This document shows, piece by piece, positions 19,237 through 27,751 of a DNA stretch of 64,000 nucleotides. The position numbers were made by a program, and so were the translations under genes. Numbering within the stretch: position 1 is the first letter of the stretch; each line of letters starts with the position of its first letter. The DNA comes from Streptomyces sp. NRRL F-6676 (lineage in GTDB: Bacteria; Actinomycetota; Actinomycetes; Streptomycetales; Streptomycetaceae), in contig NZ_JOHS01000010.1 of assembly GCF_000725625.1 (NCBI RefSeq), positions 372,001 to 436,000 on the forward strand, read 5' to 3'. Below the pieces are notes generated by a model. The model did not search any database and was not told the origin of the DNA. It worked only from the letters and a program-made list of their open reading frames with translations.

Positions 19237-20142
19237 ATGTCCGCCCGCGAACTCGTCGTCCTCGGCACCGCCAGCCAGGTCCCGACCCGGCACCGCAACC
19301 ACAACGGCTACCTGCTCCGCTGGGACGCCGAGGGCATCCTGTTCGACCCCGGCGAGGGCACCCAGCGGCAGATGCTGCGCGCCGGCGTCGCCGCGCACGA
19401 CCTGAACCGGATCTGCGTCACCCACTTCCACGGCGACCATTCCCTCGGCCTCGCCGGTGTCATCCAGCGCATCAACCTCGACCGCGTCCCGCACGAGATC
19501 ACCGCCCACTACCCGGCCTCCGGGCAGCGGTTCTTCGAGCGGCTGCGGTACGCGACGGCGTACCGCGAGACGGTCGCGCTCACCGAGGCCCCCGTCGACA
19601 CCGACGGCGTCCTGGCGCGGACCCCCGCGTACACCCTGCACACGCACCGCCTCGACCACCCCGTCGAGTCCTACGGCTACCGCCTCGTCGAGCCCGACGG
19701 CCGCCGCATGCTGCCGGACCGGCTCGCCGCGCACGGCATCGCGGGCCCCGACATCGGCCGCATCCAGCGCGAGGGCTCCCTCGACGGGGTCCCGCTGGAG
19801 GCGGTGAGCGAGGAACGGCGCGGACAGCGGTTCGCGTTCATCATGGACACCCGGCTGTGCGAGGGCGTGCACGCGCTCGCCGAGGGCTGCGACCTGCTCG
19901 CCATCGAGTCGACCTTCCTCGACGAGGACGAGGAGCTGGCCACCGACCACGGCCACCTCACGGCGGGCCAGGCGGCCCGCGTCGCCCGGGACGCCGGGGT
20001 ACGGCATCTCGTCCTCACCCACTTCAGCCAGCGCTACCCCGACCCCGCCGAGTTCGAGCGGCAGGCCCGGGCCGCCGGTTTCACGGGCGAGCTGACCGTC
20101 GCCCGCGATCTCCAACGCGTACCGGTTCCGAAACGGGTATGA
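19237..20142 (+). CDS. rnz: Ribonuclease Z (tRNA 3'-end processing)
   Basis: 301-residue MBL-fold endonuclease. [11 protein letters not shown] near residue 61 gives the zinc ligands; [23 protein letters not shown] and LTHFSQRY in the C-terminal half are typical of short-form RNase Z, which cleaves the 3' trailer of tRNA precursors lacking encoded CCA. Length and motif order match the bacterial family. It is the second gene after the HIT gene, and the deaminase gene follows by 20 bp. Confidence 0.9.
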   Translation: MSARELVVLGTASQVPTRHRNHNGYLLRWDAEGILFDPGEGTQRQMLRAGVAAHDLNRICVTHFHGDHSLGLAGVIQRINLDRVPHEITAHYPASGQRFFERLRYATAYRETVALTEAPVDTDGVLARTPAYTLHTHRLDHPVESYGYRLVEPDGRRMLPDRLAAHGIAGPDIGRIQREGSLDGVPLEAVSEERRGQRFAFIMDTRLCEGVHALAEGCDLLAIESTFLDEDEELATDHGHLTAGQAARVARDAGVRHLVLTHFSQRYPDPAEFERQARAAGFTGELTVARDLQRVPVPKRV

Positions 20143-20162
20143 AAGAGCCGTAAAATGCTCTG

Positions 20163-21155
20163 ATGTCCCTCCCCAAAGCCGAACTGCACCTGCATATCGA
20201 AGGCACCCTGGAACCGGAGCTCGTGTTCGAGCTCGCCGCGCGCAACGGCGTGTCCCTGCCGTACGCCGACACGGACGCCCTCCGCGAGGCGTACCGGTTC
20301 GAGGACCTGCAATCCTTTCTGAACCTGTACTACGAGCTGATGACCGTTCTGCGGACCGAGCGGGACTTCGCCGACCTCGCCGACGCCTACCTCGCCCGGG
20401 CCGCCGCCCAGGGCGTGCGGCACGCGGAGATCTTCTTCGACCCGCAGGCCCACACCGCGCGCGGCGTGGAGATGGGCACGGTCGTCGAGGGGCTGTGGCG
20501 GGCGCTGGGCAGCAGCGCCTGGAACCACGGGATCTCCACCCGGCTGATCCTCTGCTTCCTGCGCGACGAGTCCGCCGAGTCGGCCCTGCGCACCCTGGAC
20601 GAGGCCAAGCCCTACCTGGACCGCATCACCGGCATCGGACTCGACTCCGCCGAGGTCGACAATCCGCCCGCGAAGTTCCGCGAGGTCTACGAGGCCGCCG
20701 CCGCGCTCGGCCTGCGCCGGGTGGCGCACGCGGGGGAGGAGGGCCCGCCGGAGTACATCACCGAGGCCCTCGACGTCCTCGGCGTGGAACGCGTCGACCA
20801 CGGCCTGCGCTGCGTGGAGGACCCGGCGCTGGTCGAACGCCTGGTCCGCGACCGCGTCCCGCTCACCCTCTGCCCCCTCTCCAACGTCCGCCTGCGCACC
20901 GTGGACAGGCTGGCGGACCACCCCCTCCCCGCCATGCTCGACGCCGGCCTCCTCTGCACGGTCAACTCCGACGACCCGGCCTACTTCGGCGGCTACGCCG
21001 GCGACAACTTCACCGCCCTCCGCGACACCCTCGCCCTCCCCGAGGACCGCCTCCGCGAACTGGCCCGCAACTCCTTCCTCGCCTCCTTCCTGGACGACGA
21101 CGAGGAACTGCGGGCGCGGTATCTGGCGGAGGTGGAGGCGTACGCGTTCTCGTAG
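20163..21155 (+). CDS. Adenine/adenosine deaminase family protein, adenine deaminase type
   Basis: 330 residues of the amidohydrolase family. AELHLHIEGTLEPEL supplies the first metal-binding His pair, HAGEEGPPE the catalytic Glu region, and VNSDDPAYFGGY the terminal Asp pair. The HIEGTLEPE and SDDPAYFGGY forms are characteristic of the Aah1-like adenine deaminase branch rather than true adenosine deaminase, so the product is probably adenine to hypoxanthine; this is inferred from motif type. It ends the HIT-rnz unit. A possible promoter for the following leader (TAGACT) overlaps its stop codon. Confidence 0.85.
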   Translation: MSLPKAELHLHIEGTLEPELVFELAARNGVSLPYADTDALREAYRFEDLQSFLNLYYELMTVLRTERDFADLADAYLARAAAQGVRHAEIFFDPQAHTARGVEMGTVVEGLWRALGSSAWNHGISTRLILCFLRDESAESALRTLDEAKPYLDRITGIGLDSAEVDNPPAKFREVYEAAAALGLRRVAHAGEEGPPEYITEALDVLGVERVDHGLRCVEDPALVERLVRDRVPLTLCPLSNVRLRTVDRLADHPLPAMLDAGLLCTVNSDDPAYFGGYAGDNFTALRDTLALPEDRLRELARNSFLASFLDDDEELRARYLAEVEAYAFS

Positions 21156-21173
21156 ACTCGCGGCGTGGCATTC

Positions 21174-21203
21174 ATGAGCACCCCGCACTGCTGCTTCCTG
21201 TGA
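21174..21203 (+). CDS. Nine-residue Cys-Cys leader peptide upstream of rRNA methyltransferase gene
   Basis: An ATG at 21174 opens the frame MSTPHCCFL followed by TGA, only 18 bp after the deaminase stop and 158 bp before the methyltransferase start. A TAGACT hexamer at 21153-21158 could be a -10 giving a near-leaderless start. A strong hairpin lies 13 bp after the stop. The arrangement resembles ribosome-mediated attenuators in front of macrolide-resistance methyltransferases, or Cys-tract attenuators. Function is inferred from position only. Confidence 0.45.
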   Translation: MSTPHCCFL

Positions 21204-21215
21204 CCGGAAGACACT

Positions 21216-21243
21216 GAGGGCGGCGCCGGACGGCACCGCCCTC
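21216..21243 (+). promoter_or_regulatory. Stem-loop between leader peptide and methyltransferase gene
   Basis: GAGGGCGGCGCC and GGCACCGCCCTC pair over 12 bases with one mismatch around a GGAC loop. There is no U-tract. It could be an attenuator stem sensitive to a ribosome on the leader frame. Confidence 0.6.
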
Positions 21244-21360
21244 CTCGGCGTGCCTGGGCGTGCATGACCTTTCCGGCGCTGCCCGTTCTCCCGTGAGGCG
21301 GCGGCCTTCCGCGCGCGTGCAGGCACGGTTCCTTCCCTTCGCCCCGGCCAGGAGTGCCCC

Positions 21361-22248
21361 GTGCCCGTGTCGCTTCCCCCTGCCCTCGTACGCTCCCTCG
21401 ACCTGCTGCGCTGTCCGGCGTGCCGCACGCACCCTCTGTCCCCTGACCCGCGGGGCGCGCTGCGCTGCCCGGCGGGGCATGCCTTCGACGTCGCCCGTCA
21501 GGGCTATGCCGGGCTGCTGACGGGGGTCCGTGCCACCAGCGGCGACGACGCCGGCATGGTCCGGGCCCGGGAGCGGTTCCTTGCCGGGGGCGGTTACACG
21601 CCCGTCCGCCGGGCCGTGGCCCGCCTCGCGGCCGGGGGCCCGGCCGGGCGGCCGGGCACGGTGGTGGACGTCGGGTGCGGCACCGGCTACTACCTGGCCG
21701 GTGTGCTCGACCGGCTGCCCGGCGCCCGCGGCCTCGGGCTGGACACCTCCGTGCGCGCACTGCGCGCGGCGGCCCGGGCCCATGAGCGTGCCGCCGCGGC
21801 GGCCTGGGACGTCTTCCGTCCCCTCCCGCTGGCCGACGCGGTGGCCGATGTCGTGCTGGACGTGTTCGCGCCGCGCAATCCGGCCGAGTTCCACCGGGTG
21901 CTCCGGCCGGCCGGCCGGCTGGTCGTGGTCCGCCCCACCGAGCGGCACCTGGCCGAGCTGCGGGGCCGGGTGCCCGCGATGGTCGCGGTCGATCCGGGGA
22001 AGGAGCGGCGTCTGCACCGGGCGCTCGACCCCTTCTTCGAGGTCGCCGCCGCCGGGCGGGTCGAGTACGTCATGGCTCTGGGCGCGGCGGAGGCCCTGGA
22101 CCTCGTGGGGATGACGCCGTCCGCCCGGCACGTGAGCCGGGCCGAACTGGAGAGCGGCGGCCTTCTGGGCGGCCGGGTCACCGTCTCCGTGCTGGCCACC
22201 GCCTACCGGGTCCGCCCACGATTGACGGGACGTCGTTCGAGTATCTAA
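21361..22248 (+). CDS. 23S rRNA guanine-N1 methyltransferase, RlmA(II)/TlrB-like
   Basis: 295 residues. The N-terminus has a zinc site (LLRCPACRTHPLS ... LRCPAGHAFDVARQGY) that matches RlmA and TlrB enzymes. The Rossmann domain follows with VVDVGCGTGYYLAGVL (SAM motif I) and DVFAPRNPAEFHRVLRP. These enzymes methylate G745 or G748 in helix 35 of 23S rRNA; the TlrB branch gives resistance to tylosin and mycinamicin-type macrolides. GTG at 21361 has AGGAG about 7 bp upstream. The short leader frame and hairpin upstream suggest inducible expression. No macrolide biosynthesis genes are nearby. Confidence 0.85.
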   Translation: MPVSLPPALVRSLDLLRCPACRTHPLSPDPRGALRCPAGHAFDVARQGYAGLLTGVRATSGDDAGMVRARERFLAGGGYTPVRRAVARLAAGGPAGRPGTVVDVGCGTGYYLAGVLDRLPGARGLGLDTSVRALRAAARAHERAAAAAWDVFRPLPLADAVADVVLDVFAPRNPAEFHRVLRPAGRLVVVRPTERHLAELRGRVPAMVAVDPGKERRLHRALDPFFEVAAAGRVEYVMALGAAEALDLVGMTPSARHVSRAELESGGLLGGRVTVSVLATAYRVRPRLTGRRSSI

Positions 22249-22270
22249 CCTTCATTTGTATACGTGAATG
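22222..22270 (+). promoter_or_regulatory. Candidate promoter and GntR-like operator for kdgD-gudD
   Basis: TTGACG (22222-22227) and TAACCT (22246-22251) are 18 bases apart. Around the expected start of transcription lies CATTTGTATACGTGAATG (22253-22270), with a GTATAC core like FadR/FCD-type GntR operators and symmetric CATT...AATG ends. No GntR gene is in the window. The -35 lies inside the end of the preceding gene. Confidence 0.5.
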
Positions 22271-22296
22271 ACGTCTACGTAGGGAGATGAGCGAGG

Positions 22297-23244
22297 GTGA
22301 GCCCCGATGGCGGTACCAGTGGCGTGGCGCAACGGTTGCGGGACGGGATGGCGGGGGGTGTGCTGTCCTTTCCGCTGACCTCCTTCCACGAGGACGGCTC
22401 GCTCGATCCCGACGGGTTCCGGGACTACGTCGCCGGGCGGCTGGCCACCGCGCCCGGGGCCGTCTTCCCGGCCTGCGGGACGGGCGAGTTCTTCTCGCTG
22501 GACGAGGAGGAGTACCGGCAGGTCGTCACGGCGACCGTCGAGGCCGCGGCGGGCCGCGTGCCCGTCGTGGCCGGGACCGGGTACGGCTGGGCGCAGGCCG
22601 CCCGGTTCGCGCGGATCGCCGAGGAGGCCGGCGCCGACGCGCTGCTCGTGCTGCCGCACTACCTCACCGCCGCCCCGCAGGACGGCCTGGTCGCCCAGCT
22701 CGAACAGCTGGCCGCCCGCACCCGGCTGCCGCTGATCGCCTACCAGCGCGGCCAGGTCGCCTACGGGCTCGACGCCTTCCGGCGGATCGCGGAGAACCCC
22801 GGCGTCATCGGGCTCAAGGACGGGCACAGCGACCTCGACCGCCTCCAGCGCCTCACCCTCACCGCCCCCGACGGCTTCCTCTTCTTCAACGGCGCCTCCA
22901 CCGCCGAGATGCAGGCCCGCGCCTACGCCACCGTCGGCATCCCCGCCTACTCGTCCGCCGTGCACGCCTTCGCGCCCGAGATCGCGAACGCCTTCTTCGC
23001 CGCCCTCCGCGACGGCGACGACGGCACCGTGGAGAAGCTGCTGCGCGACTTCTACGTCCCGCTCGTCGAACTGCGCGACCGTGTGCCCGGGTACGCCGTG
23101 TCCCTGGTCAAGGCCGCCGCCCGGCTGCGCGGCTGCCCGGTCGGCCCCGTGCGCGCCCCGCTCACCGACCCCTCGGCCGCCGACCTGGCCGACCTCACCG
23201 CCCTGCTGACGACCGGACTCGACCTCGTAGGAGCCGCCCTGTGA
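22297..23244 (+). CDS. kdgD: 5-dehydro-4-deoxyglucarate dehydratase (KDGDH)
   Basis: 315 residues of the DapA/NAL aldolase superfamily. FPACGTGEFFSLDEEEY and PVVAGTGYG are diagnostic of KDGDH, and the Schiff-base lysine lies in GVIGLKDGHSD near residue 172. The enzyme converts 5-dehydro-4-deoxy-D-glucarate to 2,5-dioxopentanoate with loss of water and CO2, in the glucarate/galactarate route to 2-oxoglutarate. GTG at 22297 follows GGGAGATGAGCGAGG. The stop overlaps the gudD start (GTGA), so the two sequential enzymes are coupled. Confidence 0.92.
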   Translation: MSPDGGTSGVAQRLRDGMAGGVLSFPLTSFHEDGSLDPDGFRDYVAGRLATAPGAVFPACGTGEFFSLDEEEYRQVVTATVEAAAGRVPVVAGTGYGWAQAARFARIAEEAGADALLVLPHYLTAAPQDGLVAQLEQLAARTRLPLIAYQRGQVAYGLDAFRRIAENPGVIGLKDGHSDLDRLQRLTLTAPDGFLFFNGASTAEMQARAYATVGIPAYSSAVHAFAPEIANAFFAALRDGDDGTVEKLLRDFYVPLVELRDRVPGYAVSLVKAAARLRGCPVGPVRAPLTDPSAADLADLTALLTTGLDLVGAAL

Positions 23245-24536
23245 CCCGCGATCTCACCCTCACGGACGTCCGGCTGACGCCGATCCTCGTCGCCGACCCG
23301 CCACTGCTCAACACCCAGGGCGTGCACCAGCCGTACACCCCCCGGCTGATCATCGAGGTCACCACCGCCGACGGCGTCACCGGCGTCGGCGAGACCTACG
23401 GCGACACCAAGTACCTGGAACTGGCCCGGCCGTTCGCCGCGAAGCTGGTCGGTCACCGGCTCACCGACCTCAACGGGCTGTTCACACTCATGGACGAGGT
23501 CGCCGTCGACTCTTCCCATGTCTCCGGACAGGTCGACGTCGGCGGACTGCGCGGCGTCCAGACCGCCGACAAGCTGCGGCTGTCCGTCGTCTCCGGCTTC
23601 GAGGTGGCCTGCCTGGACGCGCTCGGCACCTCACTCGGCCTGCCCGTGCACGCGCTGCTGGGCGGCAAGGTGCGCGACGCCGTCGAGTACAGCGCCTACC
23701 TCTTCTACAAGTGGGCCGCCCACCCCGAGGGCGTCCCCTCGGAGCGGGACGACTGGGGCGCCGCCCTCGACCCGGCCGGAATCGTCGCGCAGGCACGGAA
23801 GTTCACCGAGCGGTACGGCTTCACCTCCTTCAAGCTCAAGGGCGGTGTCTTCCCGCCCGAGCAGGAGATCGCCGCGATCCGCGCGCTCGCCGAGGCCTTC
23901 CCCGGCCACCCGCTGCGGCTCGACCCCAACGGCGCCTGGTCCGTTCCGACCTCGCTGAAGGTGGCGGCGGAACTCGGCGACGTCCTCGAATACCTGGAGG
24001 ACCCGGCGCTCGGCACCCCCGCCATGGCCGAGGTCGCCGCCCGCACCGACGTCCCCCTCGCCACCAACATGTGCGTGACGACGTTCGCGGAGATCAAGGA
24101 GGCGTTCACCAAGGACGCCGTCCAGGTCGTCCTCTCCGACCACCACTACTGGGGCGGGCTGCGCCAGACCCAGCAACTCGCCGCGCTGTGCCGCACGTTC
24201 GGCGTCGGGGTCTCCATGCACTCCAACACCCACCTCGGCATCAGCCTCGCCGCCATGACCCATGTCGCGGCCACCGTCCCGAACCTCCACCACGCCTGCG
24301 ACTCGCACTACCCCTGGCAGTCCGAGGACGTCCTCACCGAACGGCTGACGTTCGACGGCGGCCGGGTGACGGTCTCCGACGCCCCCGGGCTCGGCGTCGA
24401 ACTCGACCGCGACCGGCTCGAGTTCCTGCACCGCCGCTGGCTGGACGACGACGGCCGACTGCGCGAGCGGGACGACGCGGCCGCCATGCGGATCGCCGAC
24501 CCGGCGTGGGTCACCCCGGCCGTACCGCGCTGGTAG
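23241..24536 (+). CDS. gudD: Glucarate dehydratase
   Basis: 431 residues of the enolase superfamily, which eliminates water from glucarate to give 5-dehydro-4-deoxyglucarate, the substrate of the upstream enzyme. FKLKGG near residue 199 holds the Lys-x-Lys base, RLDPNGAW near 227 starts the metal ligands, and MHSNTHLGISLAA near 326 contains the catalytic His. The N-terminal capping domain begins DLTLTDVRLTPI and contains NTQGVHQPYTPR. GTG at 23241 overlaps the kdgD stop. A hairpin at 24558-24583 probably ends the operon. No dioxopentanoate dehydrogenase or sugar-acid transporter is adjacent. Confidence 0.92.
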   Translation: MTRDLTLTDVRLTPILVADPPLLNTQGVHQPYTPRLIIEVTTADGVTGVGETYGDTKYLELARPFAAKLVGHRLTDLNGLFTLMDEVAVDSSHVSGQVDVGGLRGVQTADKLRLSVVSGFEVACLDALGTSLGLPVHALLGGKVRDAVEYSAYLFYKWAAHPEGVPSERDDWGAALDPAGIVAQARKFTERYGFTSFKLKGGVFPPEQEIAAIRALAEAFPGHPLRLDPNGAWSVPTSLKVAAELGDVLEYLEDPALGTPAMAEVAARTDVPLATNMCVTTFAEIKEAFTKDAVQVVLSDHHYWGGLRQTQQLAALCRTFGVGVSMHSNTHLGISLAAMTHVAATVPNLHHACDSHYPWQSEDVLTERLTFDGGRVTVSDAPGLGVELDRDRLEFLHRRWLDDDGRLRERDDAAAMRIADPAWVTPAVPRW

Positions 24537-24557
24537 CGGGCCCTGCCGTACGGGGAC

Positions 24558-24583
24558 GGGGGTGCGCGGGCGCGCGTACCCCC
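24558..24583 (+). terminator. Hairpin after gudD
   Basis: GGGGGTGCGCG and CGCGTACCCCC-type arms pair over 11 bases with one mismatch and a four-base loop. No T-run follows, as is common in streptomycetes. It would separate the glucarate genes from the sugar kinase gene. Confidence 0.55.
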
Positions 24584-24642
24584 GCAGGACGGGCCCGGTG
24601 GTGCACACTGGCCGGAACCGCACCACGTTCAGGGAGCGCACC

Positions 24643-25770
24643 GTGACCCCGTCCACCGGAGAGGGACCGCACAGCCCCGCCCACGTCGACCCGCTGGCCG
24701 CCCTGCGCGCCCCGGGCGATCCGCCCTGGGACGTGTACCTCACCGGCACCGTCTTCCTGGACATCGTCTTCACCGGACTCGACTCCGCCCCCGTGCGCGG
24801 CACCGAGTCCTGGGCGCGCGGCATGGGCTCCAGCCCCGGCGGCGTCGCCAACATGGCCACCGCGCTCGCCCGGCTCGGTCTGCGCACCTCCCTCGCCGCC
24901 GCGTTTGGCGACGACCACTACGGCGAGTACTGCTGGGACGCCCTCGCACGGGGCGAGGGCATCGACCTCGCCCTCTCCCGGACGGTCCCCGGCTGGCACT
25001 CCCCGGTCACCGTCTCCATGGCGTACGAGGGGGAGCGCACGATGGTCTCCCACGGGCACGAGCCGCCGCAGGAGGCAGCGCTCGCCCAGGAGAGCGCCCC
25101 CGACCACCCGCCGCGCGCCCGCGCCGCGATCGCCTCGCTCGTACCGGGCGTCCCGGCCCCCTGGATCGCCGAGGCCGCCCGCACGGGCACGCGGATCTTC
25201 GCCGACGTCGGCTGGGACGACACCGGCGCCTGGGACCTGGCAGGCCTCACCGACCTCGCCCACTGCGAGGCGTTCCTGCCCAACGCGGAGGAGGCCATGC
25301 GCTACACCGGCGCCGACTGCCCGCGCGCCGCCGCCCGCGCGCTCACCGCGCATGTGCCGGTGGCCGTGGTGACCCTGGGCGCGGAAGGGGCGTACGCGGT
25401 GGACGCGCGCACCGGCGAGACGGCGGAGGTCCCGGCGATCGCGGTCGAGGCCCTCGATCCGACCGGCGCCGGTGACGTCTTCGTGGCCGGTTTCGTCACC
25501 GGCTCCCTGGCCGGCTGGCCGCTCGCGGACCGCCTCGCCTTCGCCGGCCTCACCGCCGCGCTCTCCGTCCAGGAGTTCGGCGGCTCCCTGTCGGCACCCG
25601 GCTGGTCGGAGGTGGCGGCCTGGTGGCGCCGGGTGCAGTCCTACGACGACCAGGACCCGGCCGCGCTGCGCCGCTACGCCTTCCTGGCCGACCTGCTCCC
25701 CAAGGACCACGTACGCCCCTGGCCCCTGCGCCGCGCGGTCCCGACGATCGGCTTCGGCCGCTCGGCGTGA
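24643..25770 (+). CDS. PfkB-family carbohydrate kinase
   Basis: 375 residues. The PfkB signature ALDPTGAGDVFVAGF lies near residue 271, and GSSPGGVANMATALARLG is the N-terminal sugar-binding signature. Such ribokinase-fold enzymes phosphorylate a sugar, deoxy-gluconate or nucleoside with ATP; the substrate cannot be read here. GTG at 24643 has AGGGAG six bases upstream; the longer upstream frame is rejected because it lacks a site and reads through the gudD terminator region. Proximity to gudD-kdgD suggests sugar-acid metabolism, but the intervening hairpin implies separate transcription. Confidence 0.85.
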   Translation: MTPSTGEGPHSPAHVDPLAALRAPGDPPWDVYLTGTVFLDIVFTGLDSAPVRGTESWARGMGSSPGGVANMATALARLGLRTSLAAAFGDDHYGEYCWDALARGEGIDLALSRTVPGWHSPVTVSMAYEGERTMVSHGHEPPQEAALAQESAPDHPPRARAAIASLVPGVPAPWIAEAARTGTRIFADVGWDDTGAWDLAGLTDLAHCEAFLPNAEEAMRYTGADCPRAAARALTAHVPVAVVTLGAEGAYAVDARTGETAEVPAIAVEALDPTGAGDVFVAGFVTGSLAGWPLADRLAFAGLTAALSVQEFGGSLSAPGWSEVAAWWRRVQSYDDQDPAALRRYAFLADLLPKDHVRPWPLRRAVPTIGFGRSA

Positions 25771-25871
25771 GGCCGGCGTGGGGCCGGCGTGAGGAGGGAC
25801 ACCGCGGCGGGCGGGACGGTGCGGGGCACGACGGTGCGGCGGGGCTCCGGGGATCAGGGACAATGGGCGCC

Positions 25872-26825
25872 ATGAGCGTTGCTACCCAGTCATCCGAAGA
25901 GCCGGCCGAGGCCGTCCACCGCGCCGGTTTCGCCTGCTTCGTGGGCCGCCCCAACGCGGGCAAGTCCACCCTGACGAACGCTCTGGTCGGCCAGAAGGTG
26001 GCGATCACCTCCAACCGGCCGCAGACGACCCGGCACACGGTCCGCGGCATCGTGCACCGGCCGGACGCCCAGCTCATCCTGGTCGACACCCCCGGACTGC
26101 ACAAGCCGCGCACGCTGCTCGGCGAGCGCCTCAACGACGTCGTGCGGACCACCTGGGCCGAGGTCGACGTCGTCGGCTTCTGCCTGCCCGCCGACCAGAA
26201 GCTCGGCCCCGGCGACCGTTTCATCGCCAAGGAACTGGCCGGGATCCGCAAGACGCCCAAGGTCGCCGTCGTCACCAAGACGGACCTCGTGGACGCCAAG
26301 GCGCTGGCCGAGCAGCTCATCGCCGTCGACCAGCTCGGGGCGGAGCTCGGGATCACCTGGGCGGAGATCGTGCCGGTGTCGGCGACGGCCGGCAAGCAGG
26401 TCGGCCTCCTCGCCGACCTGCTCGTCCCGCTGCTCCCCGAGGGCCCCGCGCTCTACCCGGAGGGCGACCTGACGGACGAGCCCGAGCAGGTCATGGTCGC
26501 CGAGCTGATCCGTGAGGCGGCGCTGGAAGGCGTCCGCGACGAGCTGCCGCACTCGATCGCGGTGGTCGTCGAGGAGATGCTGCCGCGCGAGGACCGCCCC
26601 GCCGACAAGCCCCTCCTCGACATCCACGCCAACGTCTTCATCGAGCGCCCCAGCCAGAAGGGCATCATCATCGGCCCCAAGGGCAAGCGGCTGAAGGACG
26701 TCGGCATCAAGTCCCGCAAACAGATCGAGGCGCTGCTGGGCACGCCGGTCTTCCTCGACCTGCACGTCAAGGTCGCCAAGGACTGGCAACGGGACCCCAA
26801 GCAACTCCGACGCCTGGGCTTCTAG
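25872..26825 (+). CDS. era: GTPase Era (Bex)
   Basis: 317-residue ribosome-assembly GTPase that binds the 3' end of 16S rRNA. G1 GRPNAGKST near 25, Sw-I QTTRHTVRG, G3 DTPG near 73, and G4 TKTD are present, followed by a KH domain with GIIIGPKGKRLKDVG. ATG at 25872 (MSVATQSSEE) fits homologues; an in-frame ATG nine bases upstream is possible. It converges with the phoH-ybeY operon, whose ybeY product also acts in 16S rRNA maturation; many bacteria have these genes together in one operon. Confidence 0.94.
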   Translation: MSVATQSSEEPAEAVHRAGFACFVGRPNAGKSTLTNALVGQKVAITSNRPQTTRHTVRGIVHRPDAQLILVDTPGLHKPRTLLGERLNDVVRTTWAEVDVVGFCLPADQKLGPGDRFIAKELAGIRKTPKVAVVTKTDLVDAKALAEQLIAVDQLGAELGITWAEIVPVSATAGKQVGLLADLLVPLLPEGPALYPEGDLTDEPEQVMVAELIREAALEGVRDELPHSIAVVVEEMLPREDRPADKPLLDIHANVFIERPSQKGIIIGPKGKRLKDVGIKSRKQIEALLGTPVFLDLHVKVAKDWQRDPKQLRRLGF

Positions 26826-26834
26826 CAGCCGCCC

Positions 26835-26992
26835 GCGCCCCCCTGAAAGGGGCGCGGGGCTGTGTCGCCATGCGGCTCCGCCGCGTGGGCGCGAAACGGG
26901 GCGAAGCCCCATGCCGGGGTCCAAGGGGCTGAGCCCCTTGAGGACGGGACGGGCAGGGGCGGCGGGGGCGGCGGGGGCGGCGGGGGCGAAAA
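26835..26992. repeat. Intergenic palindromic repeat between era and CDA-like gene
   Basis: Contains cgcgcccccctgaaaggggcgcgggg, atgcggctccgccgcgtggg, aaggggctgagccccttgag and a terminal ggcgggggcggcgggggcgg run in which the 9-bp unit ggcgggggc is triplicated. Same family as the element at 12.2 kb. It lies between convergent genes and probably terminates both. Confidence 0.75.
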
Positions 26993-27000
26993 TTCCCTGG

Positions 27001-27354
27001 TCAGCCCGCCGCGAGCGACGCCCGCACCACCCCGTCCGGCCCCGCCAGGTGGACCGGCGTGCCGGACCCGCCGAGATCCCGCACCGCCGCCAGATCCTCC
27101 GCCGGAACCCCGTCCGCCTCGGACACCACCGCCGCCGCCTCCAGGGACTTCGCCCCGGACGCCACCGCCATCGCCACCGCCGTGCGCAGCGCGCTCAGCC
27201 GCAGCGAGGCAAGCTCCACACTCCCCGCCACATACGTACGCCCCGTCTCGTCCCGCACGGCCGCCCCCTCGGGCACACCGTTGCGGGCCCGGGCCGAACG
27301 GGCCAGGGTGACGATCTTGCGGTCCTCGGCGTCGAGCGCGTTGCTGTCGGTCAT
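27001..27354 (-). CDS. Cytidine-deaminase-like protein lacking the zinc motif
   Basis: 117 residues, of the protein commonly labelled cytidine deaminase beside actinobacterial era and ybeY genes. The start matches ([21 protein letters not shown]) and the sheet-helix pattern ([27 protein letters not shown]) resembles the CDA fold. However, there is no HAE or CAE motif and no PCxxC pair; the protein has no Cys or His in those places, so it cannot bind catalytic zinc in the usual way. It is more likely a non-catalytic paralogue. Last gene of the phoH operon, 37 bp after the YjbR gene. ATG at 27354 is preferred over an upstream unsupported start. Confidence 0.8.
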   Translation of the reverse strand: MTDSNALDAEDRKIVTLARSARARNGVPEGAAVRDETGRTYVAGSVELASLRLSALRTAVAMAVASGAKSLEAAAVVSEADGVPAEDLAAVRDLGGSGTPVHLAGPDGVVRASLAAG

Positions 27355-27391
27355 GAGCCGAGCATACGAACCCGGCCGCCCGGCGCGTGCT

Positions 27392-27751
27392 TCAGGGGCG
27401 GTCGAGGCGGAGCCGCTCGGCGCGCGGCAACCCCGCCACCACAAGGTCGTAGGAGTCCTCCACCAGCTCCCGCACCAGCCGGTCCGGAAGCGGCCCGTCC
27501 ACCGTGACGGTGTTCCAGTGCCGCTTGTTCATGTGGTACCCGGGGATGATCAGCCCCGGATGCTCCTCCCGGAGCCGCACCGCGTCCTCCGGGTCGCACT
27601 TCAGGTTGACCGTCAGCGGCCGCGCGCCCAGGTCCGTCAGCGCGAACATCTTGCCCAGCACCTTGAAGACCGAGGCGTCGGGGGTGAAGGGGAAGTCCTC
27701 CACCGCCGCGTTGAAGGACAGGCACAGTGCGCGCAGCCGCTGCGGGGTCAC
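27392..27751 (-). CDS. MmcQ/YjbR family protein
   Basis: 119 residues with the YjbR/CyaY-like fold: [30 protein letters not shown] and the signature [17 protein letters not shown]. Members bind DNA in vitro in some species, but no cellular role is established. Its ATG overlaps the stop of the CBS-domain gene (ATGA), which makes it part of the phoH-ybeY operon. Confidence 0.85.
   Translation of the reverse strand: MTPQRLRALCLSFNAAVEDFPFTPDASVFKVLGKMFALTDLGARPLTVNLKCDPEDAVRLREEHPGLIIPGYHMNKRHWNTVTVDGPLPDRLVRELVEDSYDLVVAGLPRAERLRLDRP

Noticed and set aside
21260..21520. An 86-codon frame between the leader and methyltransferase
   Set aside because: It runs through the ribosome site and N-terminus of the methyltransferase in another frame and has no ribosome site or recognisable protein features.
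27001..27354. Labelling the small era-proximal gene as active cytidine deaminase
   Set aside because: No HAE/CAE or PCxxC zinc motif is present, so only a CDA-like label is justified.
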